Below, in pieces: positions 45,140-53,525 of a stretch of DNA of 64,000 nt. Numbering within the stretch: the first letter of the stretch is position 1; each line of letters opens with the position of its first letter. The stretch spans positions 1 to 64,000 of the forward strand of contig NZ_JBLFBO010000015.1 of the NCBI RefSeq assembly GCF_047338595.1, in the 5' to 3' direction. Source of the DNA: Nitrospira_D sp019636945 (GTDB lineage: Bacteria; Nitrospirota; Nitrospiria; Nitrospirales; Nitrospiraceae). The position numbers were made by a program, and so were the translations under genes. Under the pieces are notes generated by a model, which saw only the letters and a program-made list of their open reading frames with translations, was not told the origin of the DNA and ran no database searches.

Positions 45140-45156
45140 TGGCACGCAGTGTTGCC
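45140..45156 (+). promoter_or_regulatory. Near-consensus sigma-54-like site with 11-base spacing upstream of dabB2
   Basis: TGGCACGCAGTGTTGCC has a perfect TGGCACG -24 element and a TTGC -12 element, but GG and GC are 11 bases apart instead of 10. It may be inactive or fortuitous. It lies 174 bases before the dabB2 start. Confidence 0.3.
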
Positions 45157-45329
45157 TCTCCACAAGATTGCTTGCGGACGGGCAAGACGGCTGTTTTTCA
45201 GTCGCAGGCCGTAGGGCGACTCGCTCTTCATGCTGAGAGGCCGGTCGCAGTACAAGCCAATTGCTTGGGTTGACCATGGGTCGACACGAGGCAGTTGGCT
45301 TTTGTGTTTTTTGAGGTCATACCGAACCG

Positions 45330-47036
45330 ATGTGGGCTGCACTGTTCATCCCGTTGCTTCCTCTGGTCGCCGCACTGGTCGTAGTCTGTGCAGAGGACTC
45401 AACCCGCTATGCCCATGCCAAGATTGCCGCGCTTCTGATGGGAGCGGCCTGTGTGGGAGCTGCGGGAACTCTATATGCTGTGACGATCTCGGGGCCGATC
45501 ACCCTGCAATTCTATAACCCTGCCACGGTTGCGTCTCTCACGATTCCTGTCGGGTTTTACATCGACCGACTCAGTGGCGTCATGATGACACTGATTTCGG
45601 CCGTCAGTCTGATCATCTACACCTACTCCGTGAACTATATGTATCAGGACCGCCACTACCGACGGTATCTGACGCTGATTTGCCTCACAGATTTCGTATT
45701 GCTCTGCATGGTGTCTAGTGCGAATCTCATGATGCTGTTTTTGTTCTGGCAACTGCTCAGTTACCTGCTCTACATGCTCGCGCACAACCATAGTCATCGT
45801 CAGACTCTCGACGGAGCCTACAAAACGTTCACGGTCCTGCGTGTGGCTGATATGGCCCTCCTGATGGGGATCATCCTCACCTACCAGGTGTACGGAACGC
45901 TTGAAATTCCCGAGCTGTTCGCCCGCGCGAGGGCCTCCGCCCATACCGTGGCACTGTGGCCGGGCATGGAGATCGACGCCGCCACCGCCATTACTTTACT
46001 GATGTTCATTGGGGCGATGGGAAAGTCCGCACAGTTTCCCCTTCACCTCTGGTTACCGAGTTCGCTTTTTGCGCCGACACCCGTACACGGCTTGCTCCAT
46101 GCCGGCATCATCAACGCCGGTGGGTTCCTGATCAATCGCATGGCGCCGCTCTTCGGCTTGAGTTCGGTCACGTTGCACGTCGCCTTGGTGGTCGGCACAG
46201 TGACTGCGGTGCTGGGAGCCTCCATGATGCTGGTGCAGAGCGACATCAAGAAGACGTTGGGACTGTCGACGATCGGCCAGATGGGGTACATGATTATGGA
46301 GTGCGGGCTCGGCGCATTTTCACTGGCGGTCTTCCATCTGATCGCACATGGTCTTTTTAAGGCCACGGTCTTTCTCAATTGTGGAAACGTGATTCAAAAG
46401 GCCAGAGTCGAGCCGCATTTCCCCCATACAGACCGTACCCATCATCAGGAGGAAGAACTGTCCAACCTCACCTGGTCGACGGGGGTTCTAACGAGCCTGG
46501 TCATCCCGCTGCTCATTCTCTTGGTGACCCACGGAGTGTTGCACATTCCCTTGTTGGAGTCGCATGGGACCGTCATCATCCTCTTCTTCATATGGATCAC
46601 CTCATCACAAGCGATCCTGACACTCACGCGATTGCGCGCGGTCGCATCCTGGAAAGTATCGTCCACCATGCTGTTGACCTTGCTCTTCGTGATCTTCATC
46701 TACCTGTTTGCGGTGGAATCGTTCACCGCGTTCCTCTACCCCAATCCCAATGAAGTCGCCGCTTACTACAAGGCTGCCGACCTACCCGACTGGCTGTTCG
46801 ACCTGCTTCTCGTAGGCGCGACAGGCCTGACCATCCTCGGCTGGATTTATCTGTATTTGAAGGCCCATGGGCGAAGTGTTTGGATACCGGCTTGGGTCGA
46901 GAAAATCCGACATCGAGTGTATGTGGCGCTCATCAATAGATTGTATGCCGACGAATGTTATGGCCGTCTCGGACAAGTCCTCCTGCGGTTTGTCCACTGG
47001 GTCGACAAACAAGAAGAGGGATGGTCGCGGCGATGA
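45330..47036 (+). CDS. dabB: DabB-type inorganic carbon pump subunit (NuoL-like, second locus)
   Basis: A 568-aa polytopic paralogue of the protein at 27210 with the same motifs: FYIDRLSGVMMTLISAVSL, FPLHLWLPSSLFAPTPVHGL, INAGGFLINRMAPLFGL, SDIKKTLGLSTIGQMGYM and HLIAHGLFKATVF. GAGGT lies 11-12 bases before the ATG. Its TGA overlaps the ATG of the next gene, and that gene overlaps dabA2 the same way, so the three are translated as a coupled unit. It is presumed to be the ion-coupling subunit. Confidence 0.92.
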   Translation: MWAALFIPLLPLVAALVVVCAEDSTRYAHAKIAALLMGAACVGAAGTLYAVTISGPITLQFYNPATVASLTIPVGFYIDRLSGVMMTLISAVSLIIYTYSVNYMYQDRHYRRYLTLICLTDFVLLCMVSSANLMMLFLFWQLLSYLLYMLAHNHSHRQTLDGAYKTFTVLRVADMALLMGIILTYQVYGTLEIPELFARARASAHTVALWPGMEIDAATAITLLMFIGAMGKSAQFPLHLWLPSSLFAPTPVHGLLHAGIINAGGFLINRMAPLFGLSSVTLHVALVVGTVTAVLGASMMLVQSDIKKTLGLSTIGQMGYMIMECGLGAFSLAVFHLIAHGLFKATVFLNCGNVIQKARVEPHFPHTDRTHHQEEELSNLTWSTGVLTSLVIPLLILLVTHGVLHIPLLESHGTVIILFFIWITSSQAILTLTRLRAVASWKVSSTMLLTLLFVIFIYLFAVESFTAFLYPNPNEVAAYYKAADLPDWLFDLLLVGATGLTILGWIYLYLKAHGRSVWIPAWVEKIRHRVYVALINRLYADECYGRLGQVLLRFVHWVDKQEEGWSRR

Positions 47037-48325
47037 CGAGCGCGGTTCTTTTTTCTTGGCTCGCCACCTGCATTCCGCTCATCGGCGCCGCGACCGGTCG
47101 GATACTTTGGGAAGACGTGCCGCAGCTGAAGAAATCGTGCGTCATCTGGTGCCTCATCACTGTCGTCCCGATTCTGAAACTTCCGACACACCTCCCGGAA
47201 GGCGCCTTGCTCCTCGATCTGCTTCCGATCGTGGCCATGATCTCCATCTTGGGACAGCCGGTTCAGAAGGATCACCGTCTTTCCTGGCTCATGACCTTAG
47301 TCAATCTCGGACTGGGGATCGGGGTCATCGCCCATCCGGCTCCATTGAGTCAGCTGTTCCTCTTGACACTATTGGTGAGCATAAGCGGCTTGTTGATACG
47401 TCACCATACGAGCTTGTGGCCGATTTCATGGTGGGGGATCAGCCAATTTTGTCTCGCTGCCCTTGGAGTGGTCGTCGCCGCACTGACCACGCCTCCGCTT
47501 TCGTCGTTAGGGATCCTGGTTACTGCGGCGGTGCTGATCCCGCTCCTGCCGTTCCATACCAGCTATGTGATTGCGCTCACACGACTGCCCGGCAATCTGC
47601 CCTCATTCTCGGCATTTCTTCTTCCCGCCGTCGGCCTGCACGTCATGGCCTCGGCCCTAAACATTATTCCCGCGGCGCTCTCCGGTATCGTCGGCCTCCT
47701 CGCGCTCATCGGAGCGTTGTATGGTGCGGTCAAAGCCCTGGCACAGACTCGGATTCGACTCATGCTGTCGTATGCGAGTCTCTCCTTCTTTTCCATGCTC
47801 TGGTGGCATACCTCGGCATCGAGCCTGGCGACGTCTCGCGCCGCCGTCTTCGTCGCCTCCATCGGTGTTGCGACCTGCGGACTGCTCATTGCCTGGCAAA
47901 TCATTCGGACACGCTATGGTGATGACGTCGACCCATCTTCGATCAGTGGATTGGCCTCATCAATGCCGCGCTATGCCGTGCTGTTGTCTCTTTTGGCATT
48001 GGCAGCGATGGGGCTTCCCCCCTTCGGCGTGTTCGCCGGACTGATGGGGTTGCTGCTCCACTCACCGATTCCGTCACTCATTGGTCTGATGATCATGTCG
48101 TCGGCCTGGCTGGCAGCGTCCTGGTATCTCATGAGCGCGGTACAACGATTGTTGTTCGGAATCAGGCGAGGGGACCTTCGCTATCGTGATGTCGTGCAGC
48201 AAGAGTGGGCGGCACTGACCATCACGGTTGTCATCCTTACGATGTTGGGACTGGCCCCTATTGAGTGGTGGTCGTCGACGGCCGCGCAGTCGATGGCCGG
48301 AACGTTCTTGCGAGCGATTCCATGA
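47033..48325 (+). CDS. Additional NuoM/NuoN-like membrane subunit of the second dab locus
   Basis: A 430-aa polytopic protein from the ATG at 47033, which overlaps the dabB2 stop (ATGA). About 12-13 hydrophobic segments follow, with features of proton-translocating antiporter-like subunits (LIPLLPFHTSYVIALTRL, LLALIGALYGAVKALAQTRI, RLMLSYASLSFFSMLWWHTS, LLSLLALAAMGLPPFGVFAG). It is more diverged than DabB. Its own TGA overlaps the dabA2 ATG. The first locus has no such gene. It may extend the ion path of the pump or change its coupling ion. Confidence 0.8.
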   Translation: MTSAVLFSWLATCIPLIGAATGRILWEDVPQLKKSCVIWCLITVVPILKLPTHLPEGALLLDLLPIVAMISILGQPVQKDHRLSWLMTLVNLGLGIGVIAHPAPLSQLFLLTLLVSISGLLIRHHTSLWPISWWGISQFCLAALGVVVAALTTPPLSSLGILVTAAVLIPLLPFHTSYVIALTRLPGNLPSFSAFLLPAVGLHVMASALNIIPAALSGIVGLLALIGALYGAVKALAQTRIRLMLSYASLSFFSMLWWHTSASSLATSRAAVFVASIGVATCGLLIAWQIIRTRYGDDVDPSSISGLASSMPRYAVLLSLLALAAMGLPPFGVFAGLMGLLLHSPIPSLIGLMIMSSAWLAASWYLMSAVQRLLFGIRRGDLRYRDVVQQEWAALTITVVILTMLGLAPIEWWSSTAAQSMAGTFLRAIP

Positions 48326-51300
48326 CACCAGTGAATGAATCGATGGATCTCGAGTCGAAACGGATGGAACTCCGCGGCATCGTCCGCCTTGCCGGCGAAA
48401 TCATCGCGCAATACTGGCCGATGCGGACGTTCGTCCACCACAATCCATTACATAGCCTGGAATACCTCCCCTTTGAGGAAACGGTCCGGCGCGGCAAGCA
48501 ATTCTTGAATGGAGACGGCTATCTCCCGAACGACTTGTATCGTGCCTACGTCGCATCCGGCCGCATTCGCGTGGAGCACCTGGAGACGGCCTTACAAGCG
48601 CTGGCAAGCGATCGAACGATCGCCCTTGGACCTCGGTCAGTAACCCACGGAGAAGTCTTGCGGGCGTGCCTGACGGAAGGGCTGTGCTCCCCCGTGCGAG
48701 AACCGCTCGACGATCAGCTGAATGATCCCGACCGAGATCTGATTGAGCGGATCGCGAGGAAGCTGGAGCAGGTCCTGGAGACGCCTTCCCTTGACGAGCG
48801 TGTAAAAAAAGTCCTGGAGACCAACCACTCCGCGCTCTGCCGGTGGCTCACCCTGTCTCACTGGTGTGACGACACCCTCGGCACCTCAATCGTCCAAACC
48901 ATCAATGACCAGATGATCAAGTGGTGCTCGGCCTTTCTCGATGAGGGACATGCCGCGTGGGCCATGTCCGACCGTGACGAGGGGCTGTACCAATCCTGGA
49001 AGCGCCTCGCCGCACAAGAATGGTCACTCATCGGGATTCCCGACAGTCGCCGTAAAATTGCCGCGCTCCCCGATCATCCGGAAGACACGCTGCTGGAAAG
49101 TTTGGACCTGTTGGGCATTCCAATAGCATTGCGGCAAGATTACTTGTCGCTCCAGCTGACCGCCCTCCCGGGGTGGGGAGGCTTTATCAAATGGCGAGGA
49201 GAAGAACGAGACTATCCCTGGCAACAAGCCCATCCTGTCGGCCTGGTGAAATTCCTCGCCATTCGCCTGTGGTACGCCCGTGAGCTCGTGCAGGCGGCAT
49301 GTCGAGAGTATCTGGATATTCAAGGGCGATTCGACGAGATCGTCGCCTATATGCGTGACTATTCGGAGGAGTACTATTTGCGACGACAGCGGATCGCCGG
49401 CCATCTCCCCGCACTCTACGCTGAAGAAGTCGATCGGCTTGCCCATCGGAAAGGACAAGGCTGGAACACGGTGCTCGCGCGCTATCGTACGGAGGTGGTT
49501 CCCCGGCACCAGGCCGCGCGTCGGCGTGGAAATGCCCGACGACTCCTCGCGCTCAGCCGATCACTCGAGATTCGCGATGAACAGCTGGTCGAGAGCGAGG
49601 CCCAGGCGTTGAAACAGGTTATCGATTGGATCGAGGCCTTTCCGGAATCGGACCATGGCATCGTGTGGCTGAAGGCCTTTGAAGCCGGTTATCATGAGCC
49701 ACTGATCGGACAACTCATCTCTGCGTCAAAACAAGAGCGCACGGAGAAGCCGACAACTCTTCCCGTTCGCCCCTATTCACAGTCCGTGTATTGTATCGAC
49801 GTCCGATCCGAGCCATTTCGTCGCCACCTCGAATCGATCGGTCCGCATGAGACCTATGGCTTCGCCGGCTTCTTTGCCGCCTTCATTCGGTACCGCGCCT
49901 GGGGAAAAGAGCACGACACGGAACAGTTCCCCGTCATCATGCGGGCCAAGAACGAAGTCCGGGAAATCCCACGAAGCTATCTGGATCACAAGGTCTCGCA
50001 ACATCAGGTGTGGACGAAGTGGGTCCATGCAGGCCACACGTTGCTGCACGATCTGAAAGAAAACGTTATTACCCCTTACGTCATGGTCGAGTCTATCGGC
50101 TGGTTTTATAGCCTGCCGATTTTTGGAAAGACGCTGCTTCCGTCGCTCTATCGGCGCGTCGCGACGTGGCTGCAACGACAGTTTGTTCCGCCCCTCCCCA
50201 CGACCCTGACAGTGAACAAATTGTCCCCGATGGATACCTCGGAAATGCTGACGGTCGAGCAGCAGAAGCTGGTGCGGATGGCACTCCAGGAGCGTCTTGG
50301 ACTACGCAGTACTCATATCACCCCGTCGCTCATCGATGGACTGCGACAGCGGGCCCTTCACGGTGAGGAGCAGCCCGACACCGGATTCCTGGCCGAGGCG
50401 CAGGCCGTCGGCTTGAAGGAAGACGCGCTTGATGCGTTTATCCTGCTGCTCCAACGAGAATACGACGTCAACCCTCGTGCGGCTTCACGATTTAAGGAAC
50501 GACTGACCAGAACCGGCTTCACGCTTGAGGAACAGACCTTGACCGTTGAGACCGCTCTGCGGATGATGGGACTGACGAAGAAGTTCGCCCGGCTCATCTT
50601 GTTTTGTGCGCACGGCAGCACATCTGACAATAATCCCTACGAGTCGGCGCTCGACTGTGGCGCGTGCGGAGGGAATGAAGGCCAACCCAATGCCCGAGTT
50701 CTCGCCATGATGGCGAATTATGGCAAGGTCCGTGAGCGCCTACGGAAAGCGGGGATTGATATTCCTTCCGATACGCACTTCCTTGCCGGCCAGATGGATA
50801 CCACCACCGACGCGGTCCGCTTGTTCGACCTCGAAGATGTGCCACCGACCCATCGTGCCGACCTCGCGCGACTCCAAGCTGACCTACGGGAAGCCGCGGA
50901 ACTGGCGAGCCAGGAGCGATGCGGACGGTTCCCAGAGCTGCAGCAGCCGCTGGACGAATCGCAAGCCACAGCCCATGTGCGTCGGCGTAGTGTGGACTGG
51001 AGTCAAGTTCGCCCCGAATGGGGGCTCTCCGGCAATACCACGTTCCTGATCGGTCGTCGCGAACTCACGAAGGGGCTGGATCTCAATGGTCGGATGTTCC
51101 TGCACTCCTATGACTATCGAGAGGACCCGACGACCCGTTTCCTGGAGGTCTTACTGACCGCTCCTCAGGTTGTTGCGCAATGGATCAACATGGAACATTA
51201 TTTTTCTGCCGTCGACAACGAAGTATATGGCAGCGGCAGCAAGATCTACCACAACGTGGTTGGACGGTTCGGCATCATGTCCGGCCCCTGGAGTGATCTT

Positions 51301-51582
51301 CGACTTGGATTGGCACGGCAAACGGTGATGAATGGGGAGATGCCGTACCATGAGCCGATGCGGTTGCTGACGATCGTCGAAGCTCCTCGCCGCGGAATCG
51401 AGAAACTCATTGCCCGACATGAGGTTCTTCAGCATTATTATCATAACGAATGGGTACACCTGGTCGTCTTGGACCCGGAGTATGGCCAGTGGTACCGCTA
51501 TCGGCCAAATGGGGAATGGGCTCGGATCTTGCACGATTCCGGTGATGATGTCGTAATCTCATTGGACGCAGGAAAGGAGTAG
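48322..51582 (+). CDS. dabA: DabA-type inorganic carbon pump subunit, DUF2309 (second locus)
   Basis: A 1086-aa DabA from the ATG at 48322 (ATGA overlap with the preceding gene). The zinc-site residues are conserved: C491-x-D493 (YCIDVRSE), H764 (FCAHGSTSDNN) and C779 (LDCGACGG). The sequence is collinear with the first DabA over the whole length, including WPMRTFVHHNPLHSLEYLPF and HSYDYREDPTTRFLE. It ends with a TAG inside the ribosome site of the PII-like gene, a neat arrangement that the first locus seems to have lost. Presumed to hydrate CO2 vectorially with DabB. Confidence 0.93.
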   Translation: MTPVNESMDLESKRMELRGIVRLAGEIIAQYWPMRTFVHHNPLHSLEYLPFEETVRRGKQFLNGDGYLPNDLYRAYVASGRIRVEHLETALQALASDRTIALGPRSVTHGEVLRACLTEGLCSPVREPLDDQLNDPDRDLIERIARKLEQVLETPSLDERVKKVLETNHSALCRWLTLSHWCDDTLGTSIVQTINDQMIKWCSAFLDEGHAAWAMSDRDEGLYQSWKRLAAQEWSLIGIPDSRRKIAALPDHPEDTLLESLDLLGIPIALRQDYLSLQLTALPGWGGFIKWRGEERDYPWQQAHPVGLVKFLAIRLWYARELVQAACREYLDIQGRFDEIVAYMRDYSEEYYLRRQRIAGHLPALYAEEVDRLAHRKGQGWNTVLARYRTEVVPRHQAARRRGNARRLLALSRSLEIRDEQLVESEAQALKQVIDWIEAFPESDHGIVWLKAFEAGYHEPLIGQLISASKQERTEKPTTLPVRPYSQSVYCIDVRSEPFRRHLESIGPHETYGFAGFFAAFIRYRAWGKEHDTEQFPVIMRAKNEVREIPRSYLDHKVSQHQVWTKWVHAGHTLLHDLKENVITPYVMVESIGWFYSLPIFGKTLLPSLYRRVATWLQRQFVPPLPTTLTVNKLSPMDTSEMLTVEQQKLVRMALQERLGLRSTHITPSLIDGLRQRALHGEEQPDTGFLAEAQAVGLKEDALDAFILLLQREYDVNPRAASRFKERLTRTGFTLEEQTLTVETALRMMGLTKKFARLILFCAHGSTSDNNPYESALDCGACGGNEGQPNARVLAMMANYGKVRERLRKAGIDIPSDTHFLAGQMDTTTDAVRLFDLEDVPPTHRADLARLQADLREAAELASQERCGRFPELQQPLDESQATAHVRRRSVDWSQVRPEWGLSGNTTFLIGRRELTKGLDLNGRMFLHSYDYREDPTTRFLEVLLTAPQVVAQWINMEHYFSAVDNEVYGSGSKIYHNVVGRFGIMSGPWSDLRLGLARQTVMNGEMPYHEPMRLLTIVEAPRRGIEKLIARHEVLQHYYHNEWVHLVVLDPEYGQWYRYRPNGEWARILHDSGDDVVISLDAGKE

Positions 51583-51586
51583 ATCG

Positions 51587-51928
51587 ATGGGTGGCTTACG
51601 GTTGCATCCGATGAAAGAAGTTCGTGTAATCGTCGCAGGCGAACACCGGGCGTTCGTGACCGAACTGCTGGATCGCGTGCATGCCAGCGGGTATACGATT
51701 ATCGGTAACATCTCCGGCAAAGGGCACCATGGAGTGAGAGAGGCCCATTTCATGTTCAGCGAGCAAGAAAGCCTCGAAATGATCCTCACGGTCGTTCCGG
51801 AGGAAAAGGTGGAACCGATCCTGGCTGGTCTCAAGCCTCTCTTCGAACGCCACTCAGGCTTTATGTATGTCGCGGATGTCGCTGTCGGTAGGGAAGAGTA
51901 CTTTGGGAAGAAAGGCGGCAAACCATGA
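51587..51928 (+). CDS. PII-like protein partner of DabA (second locus)
   Basis: A 113-aa PII-like protein with a strong ribosome site (GGAAAGGAG before the ATG), 4 bases after dabA2. It shares LHPMKE, GEH, AFVTELLDR, SGKGHHG, VPEEKVEPILAGL and FERHSGFMYVADVAV with the protein at 23644. It probably senses an adenylate or bicarbonate signal for the adjacent pump. It ends with a Lys/Gly-rich tail. The following 211 bases are convergent intergenic with no clear terminator. Confidence 0.82.
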   Translation: MGGLRLHPMKEVRVIVAGEHRAFVTELLDRVHASGYTIIGNISGKGHHGVREAHFMFSEQESLEMILTVVPEEKVEPILAGLKPLFERHSGFMYVADVAVGREEYFGKKGGKP

Positions 51929-52139
51929 CTGCCGTCTGGGAAACGACTAGCAGGGGCTGGACGGAGCCGGCTCGTTCCAACCTTTCAAACGTAACGCCCG
52001 TTGTCGATATTGAAAAGGTCAGGCCGGCTCTCTCCTAGTCTCCATTCCTTCTGACAGCCGCATTCTGGGCCTCCAGTCTCTCGATTCGTTCGCGCGTAAC
52101 ATTGACAGAGAGGGGATCCGATACGGCCAGACGACCCGT

Positions 52140-53522
52140 TCAATTGTGCTTTTTCAATCGTCGATCTAAAGAAAATCTCGTGAGCCCCAACTGTTTAGCC
52201 GCGAGGCTCTTATTGTAGTCGGCAAGCCGTAATGTTTCGTCGATAATCGACTCCTCGATTTGCTCAAGCGTTTGTTTCCCGACATGCATTTCAATACGGA
52301 TCAGCCGTTCTTCTCCGACGGATACGGAGGTGGTGATCTGTTTAACCGTTTCACGCAATTCACGAGGCAGGTAATCAGGGGTCAACAGTTGCCCGGAACA
52401 AAAGATCATGGCCCGTTCGATGATATTTTCAAGCTCCCGAATATTCCCCGGGTAATGATAGCGTTCCAAAATCACGCGCGTCCCGGCATCAAGCTCCGGA
52501 ACCGACTTGCCGAACTCGTGGGCAAATCGCATCATGCTTCGCTGACACAACGGGATAATGTCCTCCACCCGTTTGCGAAGAGGAGGGATCTCGAAGGTGA
52601 CGACATTGAGCCGAAAATAGAGATCTTCTCGAAAGACTCCTCGCTCCACATCTTTTTTGATTTCCCGATTCGTCGCCGTGATGAGACGGAAATCAACACC
52701 GAGATCGTCGGTGCTTCCCAGCCGCCTGAACGAACGTTCTTGAATCACACGCAGCAACTTGGCCTGCATCGACATATCCAAGTCGCCAATTTCATCAAGA
52801 AACAGTGTGCCTCCTTCGGCCTTTTCGAGGAGACCTAACTTTCGTTGATTTGCCCCGGTAAAAGCCCCTCGCTCGTATCCGAATAGCTCGCTTTCAAATA
52901 GATCCTTGGGGATGGCGGTACAATTGACGCCCACGAAAGGTCCGGCGGATCGAGGACCGTTATGATGGATGACTCTGGCAAGAAATTCTTTTCCTGTGCC
53001 CGTTTCTCCGAGGAGCATAACGGAGGACTTTGGATTCTCGGCGACGCCTTGGACCTGCTCCAGCAAGTGTTTCATCGCTGGGCTGTGCGCTTGGAGATTG
53101 CTCAGGTGAAATTGATTTTCTTGACCACTGAGCTCTGCTTCCAGGCGACGCCGAAGCTTCAGCATATCGATCGCACGACCAGTTACAACATCGAGTCCTT
53201 CAAGATCGACGGTCTTGATCAAGAAGTCATAGGCTCCCAATTTCATTGCTTCTACGGCATCCTGCACCGAGCCATAGGCCGTCAGCATGATCACCAGGGC
53301 GGTGGGAGCTAAATGCCGAATATGCCTGAGTGCATCCAGGCCGCTCATGCCCGGCATCTTGAGATCGAGCAGCACAAGATCAGGGTGCGTGTGTTGAAGC
53401 GCATCCATCAAGGCCTCACCGGACTCATACCCGACGGCGGCATGTCCTTGTCGAGCTAGACGCTTGACGATCGCCGTGCGAATCACATGCTCGTCGTCTG
53501 TGACAAATATCGTTGCACGCAT
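52140..53522 (-). CDS. NtrC-family sigma-54-dependent response regulator
   Basis: A 460-aa complete activator. The receiver has its phosphoacceptor Asp in LVLLDLKMPGMSG. The AAA+ domain has Walker A GETGTGKE, an intact sigma-54 loop GAFTGA, Walker B LFLDEIGDLD and sensor I ITATNREI. A Fis-type helix-turn-helix ends the protein (LAAKQLGLTRFSLDRRL). GAGAGG precedes the ATG, 3 bases after the kinase. It is the last gene of the SulP-regulator-kinase-regulator cluster and can be expected to act at the sigma-54 promoter at 58892. Confidence 0.93.
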   Translation of the reverse strand: MRATIFVTDDEHVIRTAIVKRLARQGHAAVGYESGEALMDALQHTHPDLVLLDLKMPGMSGLDALRHIRHLAPTALVIMLTAYGSVQDAVEAMKLGAYDFLIKTVDLEGLDVVTGRAIDMLKLRRRLEAELSGQENQFHLSNLQAHSPAMKHLLEQVQGVAENPKSSVMLLGETGTGKEFLARVIHHNGPRSAGPFVGVNCTAIPKDLFESELFGYERGAFTGANQRKLGLLEKAEGGTLFLDEIGDLDMSMQAKLLRVIQERSFRRLGSTDDLGVDFRLITATNREIKKDVERGVFREDLYFRLNVVTFEIPPLRKRVEDIIPLCQRSMMRFAHEFGKSVPELDAGTRVILERYHYPGNIRELENIIERAMIFCSGQLLTPDYLPRELRETVKQITTSVSVGEERLIRIEMHVGKQTLEQIEESIIDETLRLADYNKSLAAKQLGLTRFSLDRRLKKHN

Positions 53523-53525
53523 GAA

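Larger units (their letters stand above)
44952..45329. other. Divergent intergenic stretch between mpsC and dabB2
   Basis: No gene is seen. It holds the mpsC promoter, a short copy of a repeat-like 5' module (TTCATGAAGCCGCATTATCG, 45119) and, at 45140, a sequence that resembles a sigma-54 promoter with one base too many. Confidence 0.5.

Noticed and set aside
45133..45342. Minus-strand 69-aa frame overlapping the dabB2 start
   Set aside because: It covers the dabB2 leader and start, has no motif and no ribosome site.
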